A stretch of 64,000 nt of DNA from Paeniglutamicibacter sulfureus (GCF_039535115.1 NZ_BAAAWO010000001.1:1116001-1180000); one strand, 5' to 3'; shown: positions 7,744 through 16,478, counted from the stretch's first letter. Notes: generated from the sequence alone by a model not told the origin. Numbers and translations: made by a program.

Positions 7744-8906
7744 GCCTGTACCTTCTCGCTGCGCATCTGGACCAGCACGGAAGCCACCAGGTCTTTCTCG
7801 GCATTGTTGAGCGGCCGCAACCTCACGTGGTCGACGAATCCGGCGCAGACCTCCACGGGGGAAGCGGCTGCCGCCAGCCGGTCGGCGTAGGAATCGTGTT
7901 CGTCCACCGGCCGGTCCACGGGTTCGAAGTTCAGCACCAGGGTGTCGGGGAAGCGCCCGCGCAGGCGTTCCATGGCGTCGGCGGGACGGTGCGTGTCGGT
8001 CAGGGTGACTTGGCACCAGGCATCCTGCGCCGAGGCGTATTGGTCGGCGGTGAGCAGGTCGTCGATCTTGCCCTTGAGGATGCGCAGCTCCTTGGCCGCG
8101 GGCCAGTCGATGCCGCGCACCTCCCCCAGCCCCTCGGGGCCGATGTCCAGCAGCCAGGCGCCCTTGCGGTGCCCGGCCTCGGAGAAGGAATACGGGATCG
8201 GGGATCCGGAATAGCGGATGTGTTCGGCCAGTTGCTGCCGACCGTGCAAGTGGCCCAGGGCCGCGTAGGTGAAGTCTGCGAAGTGGGAGGTGGGCACGAT
8301 GTCCAGCCCGCCGATGCTCAGCTCACGCTCCGAGTCCGAGGAGGCGCCACCGGCGGCAAAGACGTGCGCCAGCACAACGGGGTGCACCGGATGGCTTGCC
8401 GCTTCCTGCCGTGCGGCCAGGTCCGTGCGCACCTTGTCCAGTGCCGCGCGGATGACCGGAGGGTGTCCGGGTTCGGTGACGCCCAGGGGCTCGGCGACCA
8501 TGCGCGGTTCCAGGTAGGGCAGGCCGTAGACGGCAACCTCGAAGCCCTCCCCGTTGAAGATCGCCGGCCGGTCGATGTCGGCCAGGGAGGTGCGCAGGTG
8601 CAGCCCGGCGTGTTCGAGCAGCGCGGAGCCGAAGCCCAGGCGCAGGGCCGAGTCGTGGTTGCCGCTGGTGATGACCATCTGCACCCCGGTGGCGCGCAGC
8701 CGGACCAGGGATTCGTCGAACAATTTCACCGCGTCCACCCCAGGCAGCGCCCGGTCATACACGTCCCCGGAGACCAGCAGCACGTCCACCTTCCCGGTCT
8801 CGATGGTGGCGATGAGCCGGTCCACGAATTCACGTTGGGCCCCAAGCAGCGAGGCCCCGTGGAAGGAGCGGCCAAGGTGCCAATCGGAGGTGTGAAGGAT
8901 ACGCAT
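7740..8906 (-). CDS. sbcD: Exonuclease subunit SbcD (Mre11-like)
   Basis: The 388-residue metallophosphoesterase is the nuclease subunit of SbcCD. It shows the Mre11 phosphoesterase motifs in order: SDWHLG (residues 7-12), SGDVYD (about 46), SGNHDS (about 80) and GHLHG (about 217). The start at 8906 is supported by a TAGTGT -10 box ending seven bases upstream and by the absence of a Shine-Dalgarno sequence, which points to a leaderless transcript. The open frame extends about 150 codons further upstream, but across the divergent promoter region. Its stop overlaps the sbcC start by four bases. A gene of unknown function starts head-to-head 77 bases away. Confidence 0.97.
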   Translation of the reverse strand: MRILHTSDWHLGRSFHGASLLGAQREFVDRLIATIETGKVDVLLVSGDVYDRALPGVDAVKLFDESLVRLRATGVQMVITSGNHDSALRLGFGSALLEHAGLHLRTSLADIDRPAIFNGEGFEVAVYGLPYLEPRMVAEPLGVTEPGHPPVIRAALDKVRTDLAARQEAASHPVHPVVLAHVFAAGGASSDSERELSIGGLDIVPTSHFADFTYAALGHLHGRQQLAEHIRYSGSPIPYSFSEAGHRKGAWLLDIGPEGLGEVRGIDWPAAKELRILKGKIDDLLTADQYASAQDAWCQVTLTDTHRPADAMERLRGRFPDTLVLNFEPVDRPVDEHDSYADRLAAAASPVEVCAGFVDHVRLRPLNNAEKDLVASVLVQMRSEKVQA

Positions 8907-8913
8907 GGAAACC

Positions 8914-8919
8914 ACACTA
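8914..8919 (-). promoter_or_regulatory. Leaderless -10 box of sbcD
   Basis: TAGTGT on the minus strand, seven bases before the ATG at 8906. Together with the TAGACT at 8972-8977 it forms a divergent pair of leaderless promoters in a 77-bp gap. Confidence 0.5.
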
Positions 8920-8971
8920 GCGATTGGGTACCACGGGTTGGTATTCGACTCTGGCGCAGGTGGAAAACCAC

Positions 8972-8977
8972 TAGACT
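8972..8977 (+). promoter_or_regulatory. Leaderless -10 box of the gene at 8984
   Basis: TAGACT, six bases before the GTG at 8984. Confidence 0.5.
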
Positions 8978-8983
8978 GGCACG

Positions 8984-9937
8984 GTGAGTGAATCAACTGA
9001 TCAGTACGCGCTTCCCGCCGATTATTCCGACCGTGTCTTCGGCGTGCTGCTGGCCGCCGCCGACGGTGCGGCCCACGCGCGCGACGGCGCCGATCCCGGC
9101 GAGACCGAGACCCTTGCCCTGTACCTGCTCGATGGTTTGCTCGAGGCCCTGGAATGGGCGAACGAGGGCGTGTCCTCCGACGAGGCCGCCTGCATGTGGC
9201 TGGCGGCGCTGCGCTGGTACAAGCTGGTGAACAAGTCCTTCCCGGCCGGCGCCCCCGAGCCGCAGCCGCGCTGGATCGACGAGGCCTTCGACGGGGCCCC
9301 GGACTTCGCCCCGGGCGACAGCCAGAACCTCCTGGCACTGGACAACGCCGACATGGCATCGGTCGGCCGCCCCCTGTTTCCCCAGGCCGACACCACCGGG
9401 GTGCTCACCCGTGCCGCGTTCATGGCGCTGCTGCCCCGCGTCGACGAGGCCACCACGGCCAAGCTCGCCACGGATGCCGCGGCGCTGACCCACGGGTCCC
9501 CCGCCGCCCACCGCGCCGCCGCCGCGGCCGCACTGGTGGTGCGCGCCGCCCTGGAATCCGGGACCGGCTCCGTGGGCCGCTGGGCCGCCTTGGTCAAGGA
9601 ATTCGAGCCCGAGATGACCGAGGCCAGGGAACCGGACCAGGGGCACGAAGCGCCGGAGTCCGAGGCCGCCGAACGGGACATGACGGCCGGAGCGGGACTG
9701 TTCCGCGCGGTGACCCTCGTGACGAACGCGCTGGCGCACACCGAGCCGAAGGCCGCCTACGACGCGCTCTTCGAGGCGCTGGGCGAGGAGCCCGATGCCG
9801 AGACCGCCGCCTACGCCACGGCCCTGCTGGCCGCGGTGCAGGGCACCGACGCGGTGGCCCACCGTCCGGCCTCGGAGATCGACCCCATCCTGGACGCCAT
9901 GCACGATCGCTGGGTCAAGCTCACCGTCGGCGAGTAG
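8984..9937 (+). CDS. Hypothetical protein, Ala/Glu-rich, head-to-head with sbcDC
   Basis: I do not recognise this 317-residue protein. It is soluble, predicted largely helical and rich in Ala, Glu and Asp, with no signal peptide, membrane segment, cysteine cluster or nucleotide-binding motif. Segments such as DEAACMWLAALRWYKLVNKS and paired Ala-rich stretches suggest an all-helical repeat or scaffold fold. The GTG start is set by a TAGACT -10 box six bases upstream, and the frame has no better candidate. It is divergent from sbcDC and convergent with the exonuclease-BRCT gene. A role in DNA repair is possible from context only. Confidence 0.8.
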   Translation: MSESTDQYALPADYSDRVFGVLLAAADGAAHARDGADPGETETLALYLLDGLLEALEWANEGVSSDEAACMWLAALRWYKLVNKSFPAGAPEPQPRWIDEAFDGAPDFAPGDSQNLLALDNADMASVGRPLFPQADTTGVLTRAAFMALLPRVDEATTAKLATDAAALTHGSPAAHRAAAAAALVVRAALESGTGSVGRWAALVKEFEPEMTEAREPDQGHEAPESEAAERDMTAGAGLFRAVTLVTNALAHTEPKAAYDALFEALGEEPDAETAAYATALLAAVQGTDAVAHRPASEIDPILDAMHDRWVKLTVGE

Positions 9938-9941
9938 TTGC

Positions 9942-9967
9942 GCGGCGCCCTGGCAACGGGGCGCCGC
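9942..9967 (+). terminator. GC-rich hairpin after the hypothetical gene
   Basis: GCGGCGCCC (9942-9950) pairs with GGGCGCCGC (9959-9967) around an 8-base loop, five bases past the stop codon. It has no T-tract. It separates the gene from the convergent exonuclease gene. Confidence 0.5.
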
Positions 9968-10012
9968 CACTCAGCCGCGCTCAATGCGCGGCCGCCGGCG
10001 TGCGCGGGGACC

Positions 10013-11011
10013 TTACGCGGCGTCGAAGCCGTCGATCAGCTGCAGGAACTCGCCCTCCGCCAGGATCGCGACCGGCTGCCCGGCCTCCTGGAGGCGCAGC
10101 ACCCGCTTGGCCTTGCCGGTGAGTCGTCCGGTGGACAGGTCCTCGGGCACAAAGCCGTCACCGACCACCAGCACCGTGGTGGCGCGGGTGACGCGGCTGG
10201 CGGTGTTGGCGCCGCGCTCGGCGGCCCGGTCCTTGGCGACCTGGCGGGAGATGCGCAGGTTGCCGGTGAAGACCACCATTTCGCCGTAGAGCGGGTGCGC
10301 CGGGTCCGCCTGCGGATCCCCGGTGCGGTCCTCGCCCTCCTGCGGCCACGCGGCCCACTCGGGTTGCACGGGCACCGGGTTGCCGCTGGCTGCCCAGCCT
10401 TGGGCGTCCCGGGTGGCCTTGGACAGTGCATCGCCCGGCAGGTAGGCCGGCGCGAAGCCCATCTTCACCTTCAGCACCTGCGCTGCGGCTGCCACGTCGT
10501 CCGCCTTCTGGCGGCGGGCAATGTCGACCATGATGTTCGCGCAGGCCCGGGCGTCGGCCAGCGCATCGTGGTGGTTTTCCATGGGCGAACCCGCTTCCTC
10601 CGCCACGAATGGCAGCGAGTAGGAGGAGAGCTCGTAGGTGCGCCGGGACATCTTCACGGTGCAGGCGTAGTCGAATGCGGGGCCGGAAAGTTCGGAGACC
10701 TCCAGGGCGGAGCGGATCACGCCGAGGTCGAAGGCGGCGTTGTGCGCAACGAGGGTGTCGGTGCCGATGAAGTTGGCCATCGGGGTGAACAGTTCGCCGA
10801 AGCGCGGTGCATCCTTGACCATGTCGGCGGTGATGCGGTGGATCATCACGTTGCGCGCATCGAAGTGGTCAAACCCCTTCGGCGGGCGCATCAGCCAAGA
10901 GGCTTCCTCAACGATCTTGCCGTTGCGGACCCGGCTGAGTCCGACGCTGCAGGCGGAGCCACGGAATCCGTTGGCGGTTTCAAAGTCGATCGATGTAAAG
11001 TCCAGGGCCAC
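10013..11011 (-). CDS. DEDD 3'-5' exonuclease with C-terminal BRCT domain
   Basis: The 332-residue protein has an RNase T/DnaQ-type exonuclease domain. The catalytic acidic residues are visible in FTSIDFETAN (residues 5-14), in the AHNAAFDLGV region near residue 90, and in HHDALADARA near residue 148. A BRCT domain follows at about 245-330 (YGEMVVFTGNLRISR). The architecture resembles DNA polymerase III epsilon-like and DING-type actinobacterial proteins. I chose the GTG at 11011 (VALDFTSIDF) because the catalytic strand begins immediately after it and TATTCT lies seven bases upstream, as in a leaderless gene. The open frame runs 28 codons further with no support. Likely roles are DNA end trimming or proofreading. 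Confidence 0.88.
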   Translation of the reverse strand: MALDFTSIDFETANGFRGSACSVGLSRVRNGKIVEEASWLMRPPKGFDHFDARNVMIHRITADMVKDAPRFGELFTPMANFIGTDTLVAHNAAFDLGVIRSALEVSELSGPAFDYACTVKMSRRTYELSSYSLPFVAEEAGSPMENHHDALADARACANIMVDIARRQKADDVAAAAQVLKVKMGFAPAYLPGDALSKATRDAQGWAASGNPVPVQPEWAAWPQEGEDRTGDPQADPAHPLYGEMVVFTGNLRISRQVAKDRAAERGANTASRVTRATTVLVVGDGFVPEDLSTGRLTGKAKRVLRLQEAGQPVAILAEGEFLQLIDGFDAA

Positions 11012-11018
11012 GAACCAA

Positions 11019-11024
11019 AGAATA
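11019..11024 (-). promoter_or_regulatory. Leaderless -10 box of the exonuclease-BRCT gene
   Basis: TATTCT on the minus strand, seven bases before the GTG at 11011. Confidence 0.5.
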
Positions 11025-11097
11025 CCGTTGATCGCCCACGGCTTGCGCACCGAGACTCCCGCATGTGGCGTGAATGACATCGAAAACGCGCACAAAA

Positions 11098-11149
11098 CCC
11101 CCGGCGGACCCGCCCTGCCACGCAGGTGGCCGGGCCGACCCGCCGGGGG
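11098..11149 (-). terminator. Terminator of the GntR-ABC operon
   Basis: A perfect 10-bp stem, CCCCCGGCGG (11098-11107) with CCGCCGGGGG (11140-11149), encloses a structured loop. On the minus strand it is followed by TTTTGTG. It lies 28 bases past the permease stop. Confidence 0.7.
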
Positions 11150-11177
11150 TCGGTTTGTTGCAATTCCGTGGTTGCGG

Positions 11178-11873
11178 CTAGGCCGTGGCCCGGCGCAGGG
11201 TCAGGTACGATCCCCCGGCCAGCGCCACGCACACCAGTCCCAGCACGATCGACAGGCCCAGCACCTGCATCGAGGCGAACCAGTTTCCCACTTGGGGCCA
11301 GGCGTCGTTGACGGCGACGAGCGCGAGCATCCCCAGCAGCAACACTGCGAAGGCGATGCCAGCGGCCAGCAGGCCGGTGGCCTTCCAGCGCAGGTACACC
11401 GTGGCGCACCAGAAGCCGATCATGAACAGCAGCACCATGGCCACGAAGTAGAACAGGATCTGGACCAGCGCGTTGTTGCCTGCAATCCAGTCCATGGCGA
11501 AGAGCTGGCCGTTGAATCCCCACCCCCCGGTGGCGGTTTCCACCAGGCCCAGGAGGTAGTAGAGGATCGAGAATCCCAGGGCGATCAGGGCGAAGAGCCC
11601 GAGCGTACCCAGGTAGAACGTCTTGCGCGAGACGCTCATGGCCTGCGAAAACGGGAACGTGAGCGTGAGCGACTGGATGCCCAGGGCCAGGAAATACCAC
11701 ATGACGGCCTGGCCCGACCCGGAATACAGAGTCCCTTCCCTGGCGCTGGCGGGCAGCAGCGCCCAGATGGCGAACGTCAGAAGGGTCGAAACGACCAGGA
11801 TCACCAGCGGGATCCCGAGGAAGGTCCACTTGTTGATCAGCTGCATGCGGGCAACCTTGATGACGCGGTTCAT
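11178..11873 (-). CDS. ABC transporter permease
   Basis: This 231-residue membrane protein has six hydrophobic segments. It begins with a short cytoplasmic stretch (MNRVIKVARMQLINKWTFLG) typical of ABC-2-like permeases. It overlaps the ATPase stop by ATGA, so it is the membrane partner of the ATPase at 11870-12793. GntR-ATPase-permease cassettes of this YtrA type often export peptide antibiotics or respond to cell-wall stress, but the substrate here is not evident. The protein is smaller than most ABC-2 permeases and has no close motif that fixes its function. Confidence 0.85.
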   Translation of the reverse strand: MNRVIKVARMQLINKWTFLGIPLVILVVSTLLTFAIWALLPASAREGTLYSGSGQAVMWYFLALGIQSLTLTFPFSQAMSVSRKTFYLGTLGLFALIALGFSILYYLLGLVETATGGWGFNGQLFAMDWIAGNNALVQILFYFVAMVLLFMIGFWCATVYLRWKATGLLAAGIAFAVLLLGMLALVAVNDAWPQVGNWFASMQVLGLSIVLGLVCVALAGGSYLTLRRATA

Positions 11874-12793
11874 TTGAGGGCCTCCTGGTATTCCTCGCCG
11901 TTCACGTGTTTCTGTGCAGCCATGGTGGTACGCACGACCAATTGCTGAAGGGGCACCGGGGACAGCTCGAGCCCGAGGTCCGCAGCCATGGCGCGCTGGG
12001 TCTGCCCGAGCCGCCCCTTGATCGTGACCGACGCCAGGGAACCGAGGGAATCGCGGTGCAGCACCTCGTAGCCGTCGATGAAGTCGGCGACCGCTTCCTG
12101 GTTCCCCGTCACGGCGACCGCCGCGCCACGCAGGGACTCGGCATCCTCGTCGAGCAGGATCCTGCCCTTGTCGATCACCACGACGTGCTCCAGCAGGTTG
12201 GCGATCTCGTCGATCAGGTGCGAGGAGAGCACAATGGTGCGCGGATGGTGCGCGTAGTCTTCTACGAGCCGGTCATAGAAGATCTGCCGGGCCACGGCGT
12301 CAAGGCCAAGGTACGGTTCGTCGAAGACGGTGATTTCCGCCCTCGAGGCCATGCCGATGATCACGCCCACGGCCGAGAGCTGGCCGCGTGAGAGCTTCTT
12401 GATCCTCCGTTTCAGCGGCAGGGCAAAGTCGGCCACGAGGCCTGCGGCCAGGTCCTGGTCCCAGTTCGCGAAGAACAGGGCGGCCGCCTTGAATGCCTGG
12501 ACGGGCGTGAAGTCGTCGGGGTACTTCTGGGATTCGCGGATGAAGCAGATTCGCGCCAAGGTCTGGTCGTTCTCGTAAGGAGTGTGCCCGTGGATCAACA
12601 CCTCCCCGCTACTCGGGAACCCCTGGCCGGTGAGAATCGACATCAGGGTCGTCTTTCCGGCTCCGTTTCGTCCGAGCAGTCCGTAGATGCGGTTCGCTTC
12701 CAGGCACAAGGTCACGCCGTCCAGCGCCCTGAGATCGCGAAATGTCTTGGACAGGTTCCTGACCTCGATGGCCGACGATGATGGCTCGTTCAT
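11870..12793 (-). CDS. ABC transporter ATP-binding protein
   Basis: The 307-residue protein has Walker A GRNGAGKTT near residue 39, a signature helix LSRGQLS near 134 (Arg in place of the usual second Gly), Walker B ITVFDEPYLGLD, and the H-loop in VLSSHLIDE. The C-terminal third resembles the regulatory extension of drug and antibiotic exporters. The start at 12793 overlaps the GntR stop by four bases, and the stop overlaps the permease start by four bases. The three genes therefore form one tightly coupled operon. Confidence 0.93.
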   Translation of the reverse strand: MNEPSSSAIEVRNLSKTFRDLRALDGVTLCLEANRIYGLLGRNGAGKTTLMSILTGQGFPSSGEVLIHGHTPYENDQTLARICFIRESQKYPDDFTPVQAFKAAALFFANWDQDLAAGLVADFALPLKRRIKKLSRGQLSAVGVIIGMASRAEITVFDEPYLGLDAVARQIFYDRLVEDYAHHPRTIVLSSHLIDEIANLLEHVVVIDKGRILLDEDAESLRGAAVAVTGNQEAVADFIDGYEVLHRDSLGSLASVTIKGRLGQTQRAMAADLGLELSPVPLQQLVVRTTMAAQKHVNGEEYQEALK

Positions 12794-13182
12794 CGGTTGA
12801 CGCTCCCTTCGGCAGTATCCGTGGTGAGAGATTGGCGGATCATGGCGCTGAGCTGGTCGGCGTCGATGCCGAGTTTCCTCGCCTCGCGCGCCAGCGGCTG
12901 GATGAATTGGGCTTGGAAGGCGTTGCGCCGGACTTGAAGCAATTTCTCGCGGGCGCCACTGCTGACGAACATGCCGATGCCTCTCTTCTTGTACAGGACT
13001 CCACTTTCAACCAAGAGGTTCACGCCCTTGGCCGCGGTGGCCGGGTTGATGCGGTAATAGGCGGCGAACTCGTTGGTCGAGGGCACCTGGGTCTCTTCGG
13101 CCATGGTGCCGGCGACGATCTCGGACTCGATCAGCTCCGCAATCTGCATGAAGATCGGCCGTGAATCATCAATGGCGCTCAC
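12790..13182 (-). CDS. GntR family regulator, YtrA subfamily
   Basis: The 130-residue protein has the winged helix of GntR regulators (PIFMQIAELIESEIVAG at the start, then STNEFAAYYRINPATAAKGV with the recognition helix). A short C-terminal dimerisation tail, as in YtrA, replaces a ligand domain. I chose the GTG at 13182 because AGAAAGG lies nine bases upstream; a TTG three codons earlier is too close to that ribosome site. It is the first gene of the GntR-ABC operon and is probably autoregulatory through the repeats at 13227-13253. Confidence 0.9.
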   Translation of the reverse strand: MSAIDDSRPIFMQIAELIESEIVAGTMAEETQVPSTNEFAAYYRINPATAAKGVNLLVESGVLYKKRGIGMFVSSGAREKLLQVRRNAFQAQFIQPLAREARKLGIDADQLSAMIRQSLTTDTAEGSVNR

Positions 13183-13226
13183 GACGGCCAACCTTTCTTG
13201 ACACGCAACGAACCCGGACGCTTAAT

Positions 13227-13253
13227 TGGTTCAGTGGTTCATTACTCATGTAA
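13227..13253. promoter_or_regulatory. Repeats upstream of the GntR-ABC operon, candidate operator
   Basis: TGGTTCA is repeated directly at 13227-13233 and 13235-13241. The palindrome TTAC-N4-GTAA occupies 13242-13253. They lie 45-71 bases before the GntR start in the only AT-rich patch of the region, where YtrA-type regulators usually bind. Confidence 0.45.
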
Positions 13254-13346
13254 CTAACCTAAGACCGCATGAACCGGGTGTCAACAGGCAACGGTAGATT
13301 CCCGCGGGAACATCGCCGGCGGTATGCGGGCCCCATTAATGGCAGC

Positions 13347-13413
13347 AAAAAGCCCGGCTGCCCGCCACCGTTTTCGCGTGTGCGCGAATTTCCGTCGTGA
13401 CGTGCAACCGGGC
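13347..13413 (-). terminator. Branched terminator downstream of the DedA gene
   Basis: On the minus strand GCCCGG-TT-GC (13404-13413) pairs with GC-AG-CCGGGC (13352-13361), followed by five T (13347-13351). An inner hairpin TTCGCG/CGCGAA lies at 13373-13388. The long loop makes this less certain than a simple stem. Confidence 0.5.
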
Positions 13414-13438
13414 CCGAGGACTCGGTACTGCGGTGTTG

Positions 13439-14140
13439 CTACTTGGCAGCGTCCGCATCCTGCATGGCCGCGTTCTTCTTCGCCCTGGTCTTGCGGATCT
13501 TCAACACGATCCAGAGCACCAGCAGCAAGACCACGCCAACGATGACGATCTTCTGGAAGACGTCGGCATAGGCCTCCACGATGTGCCAGTTCTCCCCGAG
13601 GTAGTACCCGGCGAGCACGAAGATGGAGTTCCAGATCAGCGACCCCGCCGCGGTGAGCCCCAGGAACTTGCCCTGGTTCATCTTGGTGATGCCTGCGGGG
13701 ATGGAGATCAACGAGCGGAAGATCGGGATCATGCGGCCGAAGAACACGGCCTTTGCCCCGTTGCGGTCAAACCAGGCCTCGACCTTGTCAACATCCTCGA
13801 GGTCCACCAGCGGCAGCCAGCCGACAATCGCGCGGGTGCGCGTCCGCCCCAGCGCCCGGCCAACCCAGTACAGGGCGTAGGCACCGACAATCGAGCCGAT
13901 CGTGGTCCACAGCAGCGCCTCCACGAGGGAAAAGGATCCGCGGCTGGCGGTGAAGCCGGCCAGCGGCAGGATGACCTCGGAGGGCAGCGGCGGGAAGAGG
14001 TTCTCCAGCGCGATGGCCAGCGCGGCACCCGGTGCCCCGATGACCTCCATCAGGTGCACCGCCCAGTCGGCAAATCTCGTGATCAGGCTTCCGCCGGAAG
14101 GATCGGCGGTCGCGGCCTGTAGCGCAGTCAAGGTAGTCAT
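13439..14140 (-). CDS. DedA family membrane protein
   Basis: The 233-residue protein carries the DedA/SNARE-associated signatures ENLFPPLPSEVILPLAGF (residues 46-63) and GRMIPIFRSLISIPAGI (about 138). It has several membrane spans and a basic C-terminal tail (KIRKTRAKKN). DedA proteins are linked to undecaprenyl-phosphate or phospholipid flipping and to membrane potential and drug tolerance; the specific lipid here is unknown. The start at 14140 gives the usual short N-terminus. It is a single gene with its own terminator downstream. Confidence 0.93.
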   Translation of the reverse strand: MTTLTALQAATADPSGGSLITRFADWAVHLMEVIGAPGAALAIALENLFPPLPSEVILPLAGFTASRGSFSLVEALLWTTIGSIVGAYALYWVGRALGRTRTRAIVGWLPLVDLEDVDKVEAWFDRNGAKAVFFGRMIPIFRSLISIPAGITKMNQGKFLGLTAAGSLIWNSIFVLAGYYLGENWHIVEAYADVFQKIVIVGVVLLLVLWIVLKIRKTRAKKNAAMQDADAAK

Positions 14141-14206
14141 TGTCTTTTAGTGTCTCTTAAGCCACTGGGAATTCGCAGGGGCTGGGTCCACTATGTGTTC
14201 AATGCC

Positions 14207-15361
14207 TCACGTGACGGGCACCGGATCGGGCGCCACCCTGGCACAGTTGTTCGCGGCGCTGTGCTCGATCGCCGACAGCACCCGTTGGACCTCGAGCCCC
14301 TCGGCAAAGGAGGGCGAGGCCTGCGTATTGCCCTCGATGGCCAGCAGCAGGTCGCGGATCTCGTGGGTGAAGGTGTCCGCCCAGCCCAGCACGTGGCCGG
14401 TGGGCCACCAGCCATCCAGGTACGGGTGCTCCGGCTCGGTGACCAGAATGGTCTTGGAGCCCTGTTCCCCGGCCGGCGCCCCGGAATCGCACAACTGCAG
14501 GTGGTTGAGCGATTCCAGGTCGAAGGCCAGGGAACCGCGCGATCCGTAGGCCTCGATCCTGAAGGAGTTCTTGCGGCCCGTGGCCATGCGTGTGGCCTCC
14601 ACCGTGGCCACCGCGCCGTTGTCCAGCTCCAGGGTGGACCATATCGCGTCGTCCACAGTGACTTCCTCGTCCCCCGCGGCGCCGGGACGCCGGGAGACGA
14701 AGGTTTTGCTGGTGGCCGACACGGAACTCACCTTCGCCCCGGTCAGGTAGTGGACCTGGTCCACCGCGTGGGAGCCTAGATCCCCCAGCGCGCCGGACCC
14801 CGCCTCTTCCCGCCGCAGCCGCCAGCTCATCGGCGAGCCTGCGTCGACCAGCCAGTCCTGGTAATAGCGGATGTTCAGCTGGCGCAACTCCCCCAGTCGG
14901 CCGGCTGCCACCAGGTCCCTGGCCAGCACGAGGGCCGGCACGCGGCGGTAGTTGAATCCGAGCATCGACACCACCCCGGCATCCGCCGCGGCGGATGCCG
15001 CCTCGGCCATCGCCTGCGCCTGCGCCACGGTGTTGGCCAGCGGCTTTTCCACCAGCACGTGTTTTCCGTGTTCCAGGGCGAAGATGGCGATTTCCGCGTG
15101 CAGCGCGCCGGGGGTGCAGATGTCCACGATGTCCACGTCCTCGCGCAGGATGCTCGCGCGCCAGTCGATGCTCGATGCCTCCCACCCGTAGCGCCGCGCG
15201 GACGCCTCGACGGTACCGGCATCCCGCCCTACGAGCACGCGCATGGCAACCTTCGGGGTGTCAAAGGTGGCGTTGACATTGCGCCAGGCCTGCGAATGGG
15301 CCTTGCCCATGAACGAGTGGCCGATCACTGCTACGCCAAGGGCCGAGCTGGTTCGGGACAT
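14207..15361 (-). CDS. Gfo/Idh/MocA family sugar dehydrogenase
   Basis: The 384-residue oxidoreductase has an N-terminal Rossmann fold (VAVIGHSFMGKAHS, residues 10-23), the family motif VEKPLAN, and the substrate-domain motifs FNYRR, YYQDWL and SGALGDLGSHAVDQ. The GALGDxGxHxxD block contains the catalytic Asp/His of the family. Its ATG has AAGGAG about 6 bases upstream. It is the last gene of a minus-strand operon with the ribose-type transporter, so it probably oxidises the imported sugar with NAD(P)+. The motifs resemble those of sugar or levoglucosan 3-dehydrogenases, but inositol-type substrates cannot be excluded. Confidence 0.9.
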   Translation of the reverse strand: MSRTSSALGVAVIGHSFMGKAHSQAWRNVNATFDTPKVAMRVLVGRDAGTVEASARRYGWEASSIDWRASILREDVDIVDICTPGALHAEIAIFALEHGKHVLVEKPLANTVAQAQAMAEAASAAADAGVVSMLGFNYRRVPALVLARDLVAAGRLGELRQLNIRYYQDWLVDAGSPMSWRLRREEAGSGALGDLGSHAVDQVHYLTGAKVSSVSATSKTFVSRRPGAAGDEEVTVDDAIWSTLELDNGAVATVEATRMATGRKNSFRIEAYGSRGSLAFDLESLNHLQLCDSGAPAGEQGSKTILVTEPEHPYLDGWWPTGHVLGWADTFTHEIRDLLLAIEGNTQASPSFAEGLEVQRVLSAIEHSAANNCARVAPDPVPVT

Positions 15362-15416
15362 CTATTGCTCCTTGCGGTGGTGCTGCCGGTGGGCGGATCG
15401 GGGTGGTGGCGCGGGG

Positions 15417-16478
15417 TTAGGACTCGAAGGCCGTCGGCAGGTAGCGCTCGACGTTCTCCTTGGTCACCACGGCGGCGTACAGCACGATCTGGCGCGGGAT
15501 CTCGATGTCCAGCAAGTCGCCCAGGGCCTTGTCCTGCGCCACAAGTCGGGCCACGCGCACGCCGTCGGCTGCCTGGTAGGCCGGGTAGACGGTGGTGGCC
15601 TTCACGACCGAGTCACCTGACTGGATCTCGCGCATCATGTTGGCCGAGCCGCCGTTGCCGACCATGAAGAACTCGTCGCGGTCTGCGGCCTTGATGGCCG
15701 CCAGCACGCCCACGCCCTGGTCGTCGTCGTGGTTCCAGATGGCGTCGAGCTGCGGGGCAGCCTGGAGCAGGTTGGAGGCGGCCTTTTCGCCGGACTCCAC
15801 GGTAAACTCCGCAGGCACCCGGTTGGAGACCTCGAGCCCGCACTTTTCCAGCGCGTCCTTGAAGCCGCGGCTGCGGTCCTGGGTCAGCGGCAGGGAGTCG
15901 ATGCCGGGGATCTCCCCGATCTTCGCATCCTTCTTGCCGTCGAGCTCGTTGCAGATGAAGTCGCCGGCGGATACGCCCACGCCGTAGTTGTCGCCCAGCA
16001 CGGTGACGCGCGAGGACTGGGCGGTGCTGAATTCGCGGTCGACGTTGATGACCGGGATGCCGGCGTCCATGGCCTTCTGCGCCACCTGGGTCAGCGCCGC
16101 ACCGTCGAAGGGCAGCAGCACGATGGCGTCGACCTTGTCGTTGATCATGGTCTCGACCTGGCTGATCTGGACGCTGACGTCGTTTGTGCCCTCGGCGACC
16201 TTTAGTTCCACGTCCGGGTACTCCTTGGCGGTTTCCACGGCCAGGTCGGTCATGGCGGCCATGAAGCCGTGGTCGGCGGCAGGCACCGAGAAGCCGATGG
16301 TGACCTTCTCGCCGGCCTCGGCGTTGGAGCCGGCGGCGGCGGGTGCGGCGGCCGCACCGGTCGTGGGTGCGGATTCGGCCGGGGCGTTGGAGACGCAGGC
16401 GGTGAGCATGAACGCCGAGGTGGCCAGCAGGGCAGCGGCGCCGAGCATCTTCTTGGAGCGAGTGGTGGGCATGGACAT
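15417..16478 (-). CDS. Sugar ABC transporter substrate-binding lipoprotein
   Basis: The 353-residue protein starts with a lipoprotein signal peptide; the lipobox is LTAC with Cys28. An Ala/Pro-rich linker follows, then a type I periplasmic-binding fold of the ribose/galactose class (KVTIGFSVPAADHGFMAAMT near residue 60, DAIVLLPFDG near 115, PVINVDREF near 135). ATG is preceded by AAAGGAG. It is anchored on the outer face of the membrane and delivers a sugar to the permease and ATPase encoded upstream in the same operon. The ligand is not evident. Confidence 0.95.
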   Translation of the reverse strand: MSMPTTRSKKMLGAAALLATSAFMLTACVSNAPAESAPTTGAAAAPAAAGSNAEAGEKVTIGFSVPAADHGFMAAMTDLAVETAKEYPDVELKVAEGTNDVSVQISQVETMINDKVDAIVLLPFDGAALTQVAQKAMDAGIPVINVDREFSTAQSSRVTVLGDNYGVGVSAGDFICNELDGKKDAKIGEIPGIDSLPLTQDRSRGFKDALEKCGLEVSNRVPAEFTVESGEKAASNLLQAAPQLDAIWNHDDDQGVGVLAAIKAADRDEFFMVGNGGSANMMREIQSGDSVVKATTVYPAYQAADGVRVARLVAQDKALGDLLDIEIPRQIVLYAAVVTKENVERYLPTAFES

